Shown here in pieces: positions 1 through 7,296 of a stretch of DNA of 49,609 bases. Position 1 is the first letter of the stretch, and every line of letters starts with the position of its first letter. The DNA comes from an uncultured Candidatus Melainabacteria bacterium (lineage in GTDB: Bacteria > Cyanobacteriota > Vampirovibrionia > Gastranaerophilales > Gastranaerophilaceae). Where the stretch lies: positions 1-49,609 of the forward strand of contig CAKUZL010000011.1 in NCBI GenBank assembly GCA_934718085.1, given 5' to 3'. The notes beneath the pieces were generated by a model. It had not been told where the DNA came from. It saw only the letters and a program-made list of their open reading frames with translations, and did no database searches. A program made the translations under genes and the position numbers.

Positions 1-1541
1 GGTGTCGTCGGGGAACCTTTAAGCGGTTTTGAAGGGCGGCGGATGTTTTTAACGGGGTAATTTTCGCGTCACGAGTGCGTTTTAGGTTTGTTTGGACGGG
101 GGCGGTCAAAATTTTTGAGGTTCCCTTTTTGTTGCGGGCGGTTTGAGATTTTGTCAAAATATGTTGACTCGTTTCAAGGTTCGGTAGCTCGGAGCCCTTT
201 TGTTACGGGCGTTTCCCGATTGTGATTCATCCGGTTGCAATGATTTTGACTTTTTACGAAGGTTAAACCTTTTTTTGTTTTATCTCAAAGCACCGTTGAA
301 ATCGAAGTTTTCGGGGGCGGTTTGTTTGACATTCGGGTTTTTCGGTCAGGTTTTGGCGGTGAAAAACCTTTTGCAACGGGGGATTTAGTTGAATATTTTC
401 GGGGACAAAACAAACAAATCTTTCCGAAACAACCCAAGTTTATCCGATGAACGGGAAAAGTGAAATAGCCCACCCGAGCTATTTTTTTTTGCGGGAGTTT
501 TAGGGGGAGGAAAGCTCGGCGGTGCGAAAGTCTTTTGTGAAGGGGTTTTTGAGGAAATCGAGAATTTGACTTCCGGATTAAAACGTTACAAAAATTTACA
601 ACAAATTGAGATGAGCGGAAATGTAAACGAAGCCGAAAAACCTTCCGATTGTTGCATATACAGGCATTTTCCGCAATTAGAAGAGGATTAAAACAAACTT
701 AAAATATGCTTACAAAACTTAATGATTTAAATTAAAACCGAAAACCTTTCAAACGGATACCCGTTTCCCACCGATGTTTTTCAAAAAATACAAATCGCCT
801 TTCATCAAGTTCTTAAATCTATGTAAAAAACCGTCAAGCAACTCCGGCACTTTTAAAAACCAATCAAGCCAAAATTCAAATATTATAAGTATTTCGGCAG
901 ACAACTTTTTATAAAAAATGTTTCTCGAAAGATAGGAAGGTTTCAGCATTGTTTTGAACGGCTTTACGGTTACTTACACAAAAATTAAAAGAAAACCTTT
1001 TTCGGAGGTTTTAAAACGGATTTTACAAAATTCCTAATCCCGCGGCGTTTTGAGGTTTTCGCTCCAAACGTACGTCCGCGCCGCATAAAACGGATTGTGC
1101 ACAAAATTTGCACTTTCGATTTTTCTGTTCTCTTTTTCCACTTTGTATCTGATAATTTTTAATAATCTTTTTAACATTGTTCTGTCCGCCGCAACCATTA
1201 TAGCTTTTTACATCTTTGTCGCCATGCCCCGAAAGTCTCGGTTTTTTCTCGGACAAAAGTCGAATTTTTTGTAGCGTCGGTCGATAATTTTCCGGCGCCG
1301 ATGAAAACGGTGACTGCGCGTGAAATCAAGCCCTGTGCCGGGGGCTGTTGCGATATTTTCGCGATGATTGCCTTATTCCGTGCCGGATCCCCGAAAAAAA
1401 TATTTTTTATACGTCCGTACCTGACGTATGAATGCCTTATAATATTCAAAAGTCGCAACTTCATTCAACGACAAAATAATCGAACTTTGACAAACATCGG
1501 CGCCCGAGCCGATAACCGCATATATCGCTTCATTTCGGACA
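1..1541. other. Gene-poor stretch, no supported CDS
   Basis: I find no reading frame here with a convincing ribosome binding site, recognisable domain or sustained coding character. The frames that stay open are short and in conflict with each other. The only structured element I can point to is a copy of a short interspersed repeat at 825-850. The stretch may be decayed coding sequence, or regulatory or repeat-derived DNA. It could also hold the tail of something that begins before the window. Confidence 0.6.
825..850 (-). repeat. Short interspersed repeat, copy 1 (CCGTCAAG...CCGGCAC)
   Basis: The core reads CCGTCAAGCAACTCCGGCAC on the plus strand. Near-identical copies occur at 2737-2760, 5361-5385 and 5503-5528, all in intergenic DNA and all in the same orientation. 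The last copy matches this one base for base over the core. Confidence 0.75.
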
Positions 1542-1853
1542 TTACAACAAATCGATAATGCCGTTTATTTTTACGAGTTTTTCAAGCGGGCAATTTTTGA
1601 TTTTCGAAATAATCAGGTTTTGCAACTCGAGAATGTCGTCGCTTTTGTCGGGAAGCAGCAAATCGACGGGAGAACATTTGAACATAGCGCATATTTTGTC
1701 AACGGTGGCGGCCGTCGGCAGGTACTTTCCCTGTTCGATGTTGCGGTAACCTTGTACGCTCATGTTAATTTTTTCGGCAAATTTCTCCTGCGTAAGTTTA
1801 TTTTGCAGCCTGAGTCGTTTGATTCCGAAAGATATCGATTTTGTATAATTCAT
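1542..1853 (-). CDS. XRE-family helix-turn-helix transcriptional regulator
   Basis: This is a 103-residue protein with an XRE/Cro-type HTH in its first ~65 residues: LRLQNKLTQEKFAEKIN forms the first helices, followed by the SVQGYRNIEQGKYLP recognition segment. The hydrophobic tail (residues 75-103) may dimerise. No clear Shine-Dalgarno precedes the ATG, so a weakly translated or leaderless message is possible. It lies divergent from two tandem TRL-like genes, with about 100 bp between. Two copies of a TGGTATA-type motif 25 bp apart sit in that gap, so regulation of itself and its neighbours is a reasonable inference. The family call is solid. The target is not shown. Confidence 0.88.
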   Translation of the reverse strand: MNYTKSISFGIKRLRLQNKLTQEKFAEKINMSVQGYRNIEQGKYLPTAATVDKICAMFKCSPVDLLLPDKSDDILELQNLIISKIKNCPLEKLVKINGIIDLL

Positions 1854-1896
1854 AAGAACATATTTACTTATTATGAATTAAATTTAAAGTAATTTA

Positions 1897-1933
1897 TTAT
1901 GGTATAGACTATTATATTTAATTGTGGTATAAA
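1897..1933 (+). promoter_or_regulatory. Promoter and possible XRE operator for the TRL-like pair
   Basis: The octamers ATGGTATA (1899-1906) and GTGGTATA (1924-1931) are direct repeats exactly 25 bp apart. The second overlaps a -10-like TATAAA at 1928-1933, and a weak -35-like TAGACT lies 17 bp upstream (1905-1910). Direct repeats over the promoter elements suggest operator sites for the divergent XRE regulator. That link is inferred. Confidence 0.5.
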
Positions 1934-1955
1934 GGATAAAGCAAAGGAGAAATTT

Positions 1956-2318
1956 ATGAAAAAGATGCTTTTGATAACGGCATGCATTTGCGCAAATGCA
2001 CTGTCGGCAAACGCTTACGGCGTAAGCAACTGTTTCGATAAAGGAATTATTTATTCCGGAAGCAGCTTCCCGAACAGTGTTTCCCAAAACTCATACGAAA
2101 CTTCGGCGGGAGGAGAAAATTTAAAACGCGGAGAATCATCGACAGTCAATATTTTGGGACTCGTCGAAACGGGCGACGGAAGCATTCGGGCAGCGGCCCG
2201 AAACGGCGGAATCTCGAAAATTCATTATGTTGATACTCAAATCAATAAAATTTATATACCGCTTATTTTCGTCCCGATTTACGCAAAGCAAATAAAAACA
2301 ATAGTTTACGGAGAATAG
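1956..2318 (+). CDS. TRL-like family secreted protein, copy 1
   Basis: A 120-residue protein with a signal peptide at about residues 1-20 (MKKMLL...ANA). The mature part carries the pattern typical of TRL-like proteins: a cleft-forming segment KRGESSTVNILGLVETGDGS, then an AAARNGGISKIHYVDT-like run. Copies in other bacteria are small exported proteins, some lipidated, of unknown function. This one has no lipobox cysteine directly after the signal peptide. A good ribosome binding site (AAAGGAGAA) lies just before the ATG. It is followed 12 bp later by a paralogue with the same architecture, so the two probably form an operon controlled from the divergent XRE gene. Confidence 0.8.
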   Translation: MKKMLLITACICANALSANAYGVSNCFDKGIIYSGSSFPNSVSQNSYETSAGGENLKRGESSTVNILGLVETGDGSIRAAARNGGISKIHYVDTQINKIYIPLIFVPIYAKQIKTIVYGE

Positions 2319-2330
2319 AAGGAGTCAGTT

Positions 2331-2642
2331 ATGAAAAAATTTATGATTATGTTCGGCATCGCAACAATATTGAGCTGCGCTCAGGCAAACGCCACGGGGC
2401 TGCTTTATACAAACGCAACATACCCGGTAACCGCAACCGGCGCGGATGTAGGCAATTTGTCGGATTTAAAAAAGGGCAAAGCCTCAACCAATAATATTTT
2501 ATTCCTGGTCGAAACCGGCGACGCAAGTATCGACAGAGCTGCCAAAAAAGGCGGAATCAAAAAAATCAGTCACATCGATTTGACGGAAAAAACAATATTT
2601 CTTTTTTGGCGAAAACTCACCGTCACAGTTTACGGGGAATAA
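2331..2642 (+). CDS. TRL-like family secreted protein, copy 2
   Basis: A 103-residue paralogue of the preceding gene, with its own GAAGGAGT ribosome binding site. The signal peptide covers about residues 1-21 (MKKFMIMFGIA...ANA). The conserved block KKGKASTNNILFLVETGDAS followed by AAKKGGIKKISHIDLTEK aligns with copy 1, and both proteins end in a T-x-T-V-Y-G-E type tail (here TVTVYGE, there IKTIVYGE). This suggests a recent tandem duplication followed by divergence in the N-terminal half. The function is unknown. Export to the periplasm is inferred from the signal peptide. Confidence 0.8.
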   Translation: MKKFMIMFGIATILSCAQANATGLLYTNATYPVTATGADVGNLSDLKKGKASTNNILFLVETGDASIDRAAKKGGIKKISHIDLTEKTIFLFWRKLTVTVYGE

Positions 2643-2663
2643 TCGTAACAAATCGTAAAATCA

Positions 2664-2706
2664 ATATTGTCGGGTATGTCGTTTTATGCGCATGCCCGAC
2701 ATTCAA
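2664..2706. terminator. Long hairpin after the TRL-like pair
   Basis: An inverted repeat pairs ATTGTCGGGTATG with CATGCCCGACATT (one G-T pair) around a 12-nt loop, about 24 bp after the second TRL stop codon. There is no T-run. It may act as a 3' stabilising hairpin or a weak terminator between convergent genes. Confidence 0.5.
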
Positions 2707-2736
2707 TACTGCCGCACCGTCCCGACCTCAAACCCG

Positions 2737-2760
2737 AAAACCGTCAAGTACTTCCGGCAG
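2737..2760 (-). repeat. Short interspersed repeat, copy 2
   Basis: CCGTCAAGTACTTCCGGCAG differs from copy 1 at a few positions. It lies between the convergent TRL and membrane-protein genes. Confidence 0.65.
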
Positions 2761-2828
2761 GTTTGTTTCCCTCAACACTCGTCAAACCACGACAAGCTTC
2801 GCAAATCCCCGACGGTTGACGAAGACCG

Positions 2829-3587
2829 TCAAATTCGGTTTTCTGCGGGTTGCTCCGGTTCGGACGATTTCGGCTTTTCGGGTTTCTTGTAACCGAGTGC
2901 GTAAATACAAAAAACGCCGTTTGTTATCAAAATAAAATCCGAAATCACTGTAGCGACCGAAAACGGGCAAAGCCAAGTGAGCCAAACTCGTTTGGCAAAA
3001 AGAGCAAACGCGATAATCCAAAAAATTGCGTAGAAGCGCCGTTTCAGCCTTGTATTAAAAGTCAAAATCGCCAAAATGTTGATTGAGGGAAAATACACGA
3101 AGGACCACCCGTGAACAACCGAAACTATTGACATCAAGGGGATAAGCATTGTGTCGTGCATCGCGTTGTAGACGTATTTTTCGAGATCGGACATAAGAAT
3201 CCCGACGAAGCAGTTTCCCCATACAAGCCACGAAATGTTCAACCAAAGGTAGATAAACCACTTATTGTTAAAAATTTTCAGATTTTTGAATCTCGAAAAA
3301 TCAAAAATACCGAAAATCAAACAGAACAAAAAAGAGGCAAAAGCAATGCCCCAAACCTGCCAAAGCGCGGTAATTCTTACGTACAAAGGGTTTTGAAGAA
3401 TTTCTTCAATAATGTCCAAATTTTCCGTTCTTTGAGCCATATCCAACGCGACTTCGCGGTTTGTGTAGAATTCGGGGAGATTGAAGCCGCAAACGCACAT
3501 AAGAGCGATTGAAAGGAGCAAAACCGCTATTCCCGCGATGATTACGGGATTTTTATAAGAGAAAAAATTTTTTAAGCGAGAGTTCAT
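2829..3587 (-). CDS. Multi-pass membrane protein of unknown function
   Basis: A 252-residue hydrophobic protein I do not recognise. Membrane segments are predicted by eye near residues 13-35, 75-95, 110-130, 145-175, 185-205 and 210-232. A periplasmic or outer loop lies between the first two (residues ~36-70), and the tail is charged and proline-rich (KKPEKPKSSEPEQP). AAAGGAATAATT precedes the ATG and supports this start. The gene stands alone, convergent with the TRL pair, and the region upstream holds no recognisable partner. It could be a small transporter or an integral sensor, and nothing in the sequence decides which. Confidence 0.7.
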   Translation of the reverse strand: MNSRLKNFFSYKNPVIIAGIAVLLLSIALMCVCGFNLPEFYTNREVALDMAQRTENLDIIEEILQNPLYVRITALWQVWGIAFASFLFCLIFGIFDFSRFKNLKIFNNKWFIYLWLNISWLVWGNCFVGILMSDLEKYVYNAMHDTMLIPLMSIVSVVHGWSFVYFPSINILAILTFNTRLKRRFYAIFWIIAFALFAKRVWLTWLCPFSVATVISDFILITNGVFCIYALGYKKPEKPKSSEPEQPAENRI

Positions 3588-4016
3588 AATTATTCCTTTG
3601 AGGTTACAATGCAGGCATTACGCCGAAATTTGTACGATTTGCCGTAAATTTCGGATTCGAATCGGGGTCAAATCGAGCTTTTTGCACGTACCTCAGTTCA
3701 ATTTACACCCGTTTTCGCAAATTGTCAAAAAAAATACGAAAGGTTTCCGATGGACATTATTAAGTTGTGTAACGAAACACCGTTTCGGACGACATTTCGA
3801 TGACAGTCGCAGCGCAAACCCCGCGTATCGAAAGGTGTTTGTCGGTTTCAAAACAAAAACGCGGGAGGAATGTCGTAATTTACGTTTGCACAAAACGCCT
3901 CCTTCGGACAACATTTCGGTCGGTACGGAGCCCGAACCCGAAACGGAACGGTCATTTTCCCGAAGGAAAGCCGTCTTCGGGAGCATTTTTGCGCTCGTCG
4001 CATGCGAAATGCGACG
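3588..4016. other. Intergenic region, no gene recognised
   Basis: About 430 bp without a supported gene. An imperfect direct repeat of the form CGGAC-ACATTTCG is present near 3786-3800 and 3905-3919. One plus-strand frame stays open here but runs antisense through the amidohydrolase 3' end, has no ribosome binding site and looks non-coding. Confidence 0.5.
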
Positions 4017-5264
4017 TCAGCGGGAAGCCTTGTCTGCCTTGATTTTACGGTATATAAAAATTGCGCCCGCGACAGCCGAAATTCCCAAAATCATTGCCGC
4101 GATTTTGCCCCTTTTCGGCGTCGAACCGGAGGGGGAAGAACCACCGGTTTTACGCGGTTTTGCGCTGTTTATGTCACTCGAAACATTCTCCGCACCTTTC
4201 AAGACTTCGGAAGTCACCTCACCTGAAGCGAGCTTACCTCCCTCATTGCGCGGCTTTTCACCGTTCAAAACTTCCGAGGTGCCCGCAAAAGAAGTCCCTT
4301 TTTTGTTTCCCGAAACTCCGCCGAACCTTGATAAATAAAGCTTTTCGGCGTTATTGTAAAACAAATCGTCGATAATTTTTTCGGCGTCCGGCTTCAGGTC
4401 GACATCCGCCCGAATTGCGGCTTTAATCCGCTCAACGTAGTCGGCATAGGTCTTTTCGGCGTTTTCGGACTTAAATCGCCCGAGAGGCGCGTCGGTACCG
4501 AACATCAACCGAAAAGATTGGTCTCCGAAGCTCCAATCGCGCTCACCGATGCCTTTCAGGCGTTTTATTGTTTTGACGATGTGAGTTTGCGCGTCATCAA
4601 TGTCGACCCACGAAACGTCGGCGTACAAATTTGCGTCACCGTTGCGTATCGAGCTTATCAGCACGTCCGCGGCCTTGTCGTGAGCCTCGCGCCATCCCGC
4701 CCCCAAATGCGCCATAACCACAGGCGTTTGCGGATATTTCCGAGCCAAAAAATAAATATTCTCGGGGTCGGCAATATGCGTTTTCGCAAGGTTCAATTTT
4801 CCGCCGTCAAGCAATTCGACTTGAGTATGAAACAGGCACGGTAAGCCGTTTTCGGACGAAAATTGCATATAAGGCTCGTACCTTTTGTCCTGCAACCTCA
4901 AATCCTGTATGGCAGGGTGAAACTTAAGCCCCGCAAAGCTTTCGGGGTGTTCCGAAAATAATTTCCTTATATTCCCGACGCTGCCCGCACGAGGATTGCA
5001 AGACGCAAGTAGCGCATATTTCCCGTTTTCCGCAAAATCCCGCAAAACCGCCTTGTTCCCTTCGATTTCGCCGTTCGCTCCGTGCAAAACGTCAAGGCTC
5101 GACACTATCATTTTTTCCACGGTATCGTCGTTCGGAAGCTTCGATTTAACAAAAACGTCAAGGTCGTTTTTACGGTAAACCTCGCCGCAATGCCCGCCGA
5201 CGTGCGCATGCGAATCGATAATTTTTCCCGTAAAACTCACTTTCGAAATTTTAGTGACATTCAT
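4017..5264 (-). CDS. Amidohydrolase (TIM-barrel metal hydrolase) with C-terminal membrane tail
   Basis: The protein is 415 residues from the preferred start at 5264, where AAAGGGA lies about 8 nt upstream. An upstream ATG at 5348 has no such site. Amidohydrolase_2/TatD-like features are an N-terminal DSHAH metal site (residues 17-21), LKFHPAI, VVMAHLGAGW and a late LMFGTDAPLGR aspartate. After the barrel comes a ~90-residue Ser/Gly/Lys-rich linker containing two similar SEVL-G...KPR...GG segments. It is followed by one membrane helix (AAMILGISAVAGAIFIYRKI) and a basic end. The N-terminal extension MNVTKISKVSFTGK resembles short leaders seen on lineage-specific proteins. The substrate cannot be told. 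Tethering of a cytosolic hydrolase to the membrane is the unusual point. Confidence 0.85.
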   Translation of the reverse strand: MNVTKISKVSFTGKIIDSHAHVGGHCGEVYRKNDLDVFVKSKLPNDDTVEKMIVSSLDVLHGANGEIEGNKAVLRDFAENGKYALLASCNPRAGSVGNIRKLFSEHPESFAGLKFHPAIQDLRLQDKRYEPYMQFSSENGLPCLFHTQVELLDGGKLNLAKTHIADPENIYFLARKYPQTPVVMAHLGAGWREAHDKAADVLISSIRNGDANLYADVSWVDIDDAQTHIVKTIKRLKGIGERDWSFGDQSFRLMFGTDAPLGRFKSENAEKTYADYVERIKAAIRADVDLKPDAEKIIDDLFYNNAEKLYLSRFGGVSGNKKGTSFAGTSEVLNGEKPRNEGGKLASGEVTSEVLKGAENVSSDINSAKPRKTGGSSPSGSTPKRGKIAAMILGISAVAGAIFIYRKIKADKASR

Positions 5265-5360
5265 CGTACAAATCCCTTTAACAACGGTTTTTCCGCCGAT
5301 AATACACTCATCACGAACAATTCTCACATTTTTATCCCGAAATGTCAATATTTAATTTTA

Positions 5361-5385
5361 AAAATCGTCAAGCACCTCCGGCAGG
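5361..5385 (-). repeat. Short interspersed repeat, copy 3
   Basis: TCGTCAAGCACCTCCGGCAG, a diverged copy just upstream of the amidohydrolase gene. Confidence 0.65.
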
Positions 5386-5452
5386 GGCGGAAGTTTTGAC
5401 AAGGTCGTTAATCAATAATATCAATGTTTTTTGGGTATTAAAAATTAATTCC

Positions 5453-5491
5453 CGAAAATGCATTTTGTAAAACCGCCGGAAATTCCGGCAC
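5453..5491 (-). repeat. Palindromic interspersed repeat (GCCGGAA-TTCCGGC), copy A
   Basis: CGAAAATGCATTTTG is followed by a near-perfect palindrome, GCCGGAAATTCCGGC. A diverged second copy occurs at 5597-5638 in the same orientation with the same AAAATGCATTTTG lead. AATGCATT is itself palindromic. Confidence 0.65.
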
Positions 5492-5502
5492 TCTATTTTT
5501 CC

Positions 5503-5528
5503 AAAAAACCGTCAAGCAACTCCGGCAC
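5503..5528 (-). repeat. Short interspersed repeat, copy 4
   Basis: The core CCGTCAAGCAACTCCGGCAC is identical to copy 1 at 825-850, nearly 4.7 kb away. It lies 11 bp past palindromic repeat copy A. Confidence 0.75.
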
Positions 5529-5596
5529 CCGTTAATTTTTTCATAAAGATATAACGCCGTCATATTAATACTTTTGAGTCGATAAAATAAGGTTAT

Positions 5597-5638
5597 CGGA
5601 AAATGCATTTTGCGAAACCGCAGGACTTCCCGGCAGGT
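5597..5638 (-). repeat. Palindromic interspersed repeat, copy B
   Basis: It shares GAAAATGCATTTTG with copy A at 5453-5491. The following GC-rich arm (GCAGGACTTCCCGGCA) is an eroded version of the same palindrome. Confidence 0.55.
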
Positions 5639-5696
5639 GTCGAGCAACCTTAAGGGGTGAAGGGGAATGAAAGCAGCCTGCAAAAACGCACGATTT

Positions 5697-5717
5697 GTCA
5701 GGCGATGCCTGACCTGC
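5697..5717 (-). repeat. REP-like hairpin 1
   Basis: Read on the minus strand: GCAG followed by a perfect hairpin, GTCAGGC-atc-GCCTGAC. The GCAG/GTAG tetranucleotide at the foot of a short GC-rich stem is the hallmark of REP elements moved by RAYT (TnpA-REP) transposases. It is preceded on that strand by an A/T-rich lead shared with the other copies. Confidence 0.7.
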
Positions 5718-5785
5718 AACCATTTTAAATTTTCACAAAAAATGAATGGCTTCGATTGCATGTTTCATGTCAAGTTTCAAGATTT

Positions 5786-5809
5786 GTTGGGGTAGAAACC
5801 CCAACCTAC
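5786..5809 (-). repeat. REP-like hairpin 2
   Basis: On the minus strand, GTAG is followed by the perfect stem GTTGGGG / CCCCAAC around a TTTCTA loop. About 30 bp of lead sequence (AATAATCTGAAATAACC just before GTAG) matches the copy at 37650 almost exactly, but in the opposite orientation. Confidence 0.8.
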
Positions 5810-5880
5810 GGTTATTTCAGATTATTTCTCATCCGGAAAGGTTTTAAAGCGAAAATTCTTCGTCCTCCCCGGAAGATTTA

Positions 5881-5900
5881 CCGGGCAATGCCTGACCTAC
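5881..5900 (-). repeat. REP-like hairpin 3
   Basis: On the minus strand, GTAGGTCAGGCATTGCCCGG: the GTAG foot plus an imperfect stem related to hairpin 1. The preceding lead AAAAATTTTTAATCACC resembles the lead of hairpin 5. Confidence 0.65.
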
Positions 5901-5968
5901 GGTGATTAAAAATTTTGCTAATCGGGGTGGGGTTTCAAAAGCCCGTAACATGCCGAGTTTCAAAATTT

Positions 5969-5993
5969 GTCGAGGTGAACCCCCGGTACCTGC
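5969..5993 (-). repeat. REP-like hairpin 4
   Basis: On the minus strand, GCAG then GTACCGGGGG-ttca-CCTCGAC, an imperfect hairpin. The opening GCAGGTACCGGG is shared with hairpin 5. Confidence 0.55.
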
Positions 5994-6110
5994 AAGGGAC
6001 ATTGAATTTACATAATAAACAAAAGTTTTTCGTGCTTGTCAAACAACACAAATCAGCGCAAAAACGCACGCAACAACTTGCGCAAATTCACACACACGAC
6101 GCATAAAAAA

Positions 6111-6299
6111 CTAGCCGACCGAAGCTCTTTTCAGGCTTTGGAGACGTTTTTTACCTTCCGCCGAGTAGATGTCGGCGTTTACGAGGTTAAAAAAGTATTT
6201 GTCCAAGACGGATTTTTTTCTGATGGGGTTGCCTACGAGGCAATTTTCGGCTTTTCGATCTTGATTGTAAACGGCTGCGAATGATTTTTGTGCTTGCAT
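6111..6299 (-). CDS. Small hypothetical basic protein
   Basis: A 62-residue frame (MQAQKSFAAVYNQDRK...) starting at the ATG at 6299, where AAAGGA sits 6 nt upstream. Codon use and amino-acid content look coding, unlike the surrounding repeat-rich DNA. The protein is basic with no membrane segment or known motif that I recognise. It lies on the same strand as tRNA-His, about 570 bp downstream of it. It could be a genuine small protein of this lineage. Chance remains possible because of the short length. Confidence 0.5.
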   Translation of the reverse strand: MQAQKSFAAVYNQDRKAENCLVGNPIRKKSVLDKYFFNLVNADIYSAEGKKRLQSLKRASVG

Positions 6300-6873
6300 A
6301 TAAAATCCTTTCAAAGGTTAAAAACAGGATAGCACATTGTTCGAAAGTTGGGAATAGTCTTTTCGAAGGGTTCGCGGCATGCCCGTCCGAGAGTCTTGTG
6401 TCGCGGGAGCTTCGGGATTGTAAAAAATGTTTAAGTTTTTATAAGTTTTTGACATTTTTGTAAAATCGCCTCGGTTTCGACGGGAGCCCGGTCAAGGAGT
6501 GGGGCAAGATTGTACTAAACACGCCGAGTTTTAAGAAATGGCGGGACGGAAAGCCCGGTACCTGCAGTGATTTTTGATTTTCGCAAAGATGAACGGCTTC
6601 GCTTGCAAAAACAATATCCGACCCGTAAACAACAGTTGTCCCATGAAAAAAAATATTGTTTAAAAGCGGAAAAATCCTTGGCATATACATACTTAAAAAA
6701 CGCGCTCGAACTCTGCGAAAACCTTGCAGGGACTTATTTACGCCATACCGATGAAGAAAAACGCGTTTTGCGGATTTGCTCTGCCGGAACTTTTTCTGCG
6801 ACGGCGAAAAGCTAAATATAATAATGAAATAGCCCTTCTCGGCTCTCGTAAAATTTGCTGTTTTTGAAAAAAG
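6300..6873. other. Intergenic region with REP-like hairpin, no gene
   Basis: Apart from REP-like hairpin 5 and its lead sequence (6540-6615), I see no gene. A plus-strand frame near 6567-6815 begins inside the repeat and has no recognisable content. Confidence 0.5.
6540..6565 (-). repeat. REP-like hairpin 5
   Basis: On the minus strand, GCAGGTACCGGG-cttt-CC, an imperfect stem. It is preceded by the fullest copy of the lead: GCAAGCGAAGCCGTTCATC, then TTTGCGAAAATCAAAAATCA. Variants of this lead are found before hairpin 1 and near the 37.7-37.8 kb copies. Confidence 0.6.
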
Positions 6874-6947
6874 GGCGGGTTATGGGATTCGAACCCATGC
6901 ATATCGGAACCACAATCCGAGGTCTTAACCGCTTGACGAAACCCGCC
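6874..6947 (-). tRNA. tRNA-His (GTG)
   Basis: A complete cloverleaf. The acceptor is GCGGGTT/AACCCGC with the extra G-1 opposite discriminator C73. The anticodon stem TCGGA/TCCGA has loop TTGTGGT (anticodon GTG), and the T-arm is ATGGG-TTCGAAT-CCCAT. The extra G-1:C73 pair confirms histidine identity. CCA is not encoded. A run of T follows the 3' end on the minus strand. Confidence 0.97.
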
Positions 6948-6976
6948 GTGCAAGAAACAACCATGTTTCCGTTTCG

Positions 6977-7005
6977 ATTATAAACCAACCCGAAAAATAA
7001 CGCAA
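6977..7005 (-). promoter_or_regulatory. Sigma70-type promoter of tRNA-His
   Basis: On the minus strand, TTGCGT (7000-7005) is separated by 17 bp from a perfect TATAAT (6977-6982), about 30 bp before the tRNA 5' end. Confidence 0.8.
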
Positions 7006-7296
7006 GAGCAAACTTGAAAATTCGCTTCCGCATTCCGGGTTCGGTTCACGCAAAAAGACAAAGTTGTTTACGCGATAACAAATTACCAAAAAAACGTTTC
7101 GCGCACCATGCCCAAAATTATCCGCACGTACATTTTGAGCAAGTGAGCTCGAACGGATTTTCGCAAAAACACAAAAAATTTTTTGACATTTTTTATTCGC
7201 CGGACTTCCTCGGAGAACCAAAGCTGCGGCGAAATCCGGCTCTTTGTGCGCGATAAACCTGCTCCGGTTCCCGAAGCACAAGCCGCGCACGTCAAA

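Noticed and set aside
3598..4338. 246-codon plus-strand frame
   Set aside because: Its second half is antisense to the amidohydrolase linker and it has no ribosome binding site. The composition looks random.
5438..6106. Several short frames over the 5.4-6.1 kb region
   Set aside because: They are translations of the interspersed repeats. The same peptide pieces recur because the repeats recur.
5697..6565. CRISPR array
   Set aside because: The repeats are irregularly spaced hairpins of differing stem sequence with no uniform spacers, and no cas gene is present.
6874..6948. tRNA-His lacking an encoded G-1
   Set aside because: A first alignment with a shifted acceptor stem suggested this. Proper alignment of the D-, anticodon- and T-arms shows the normal G-1 opposite C73.
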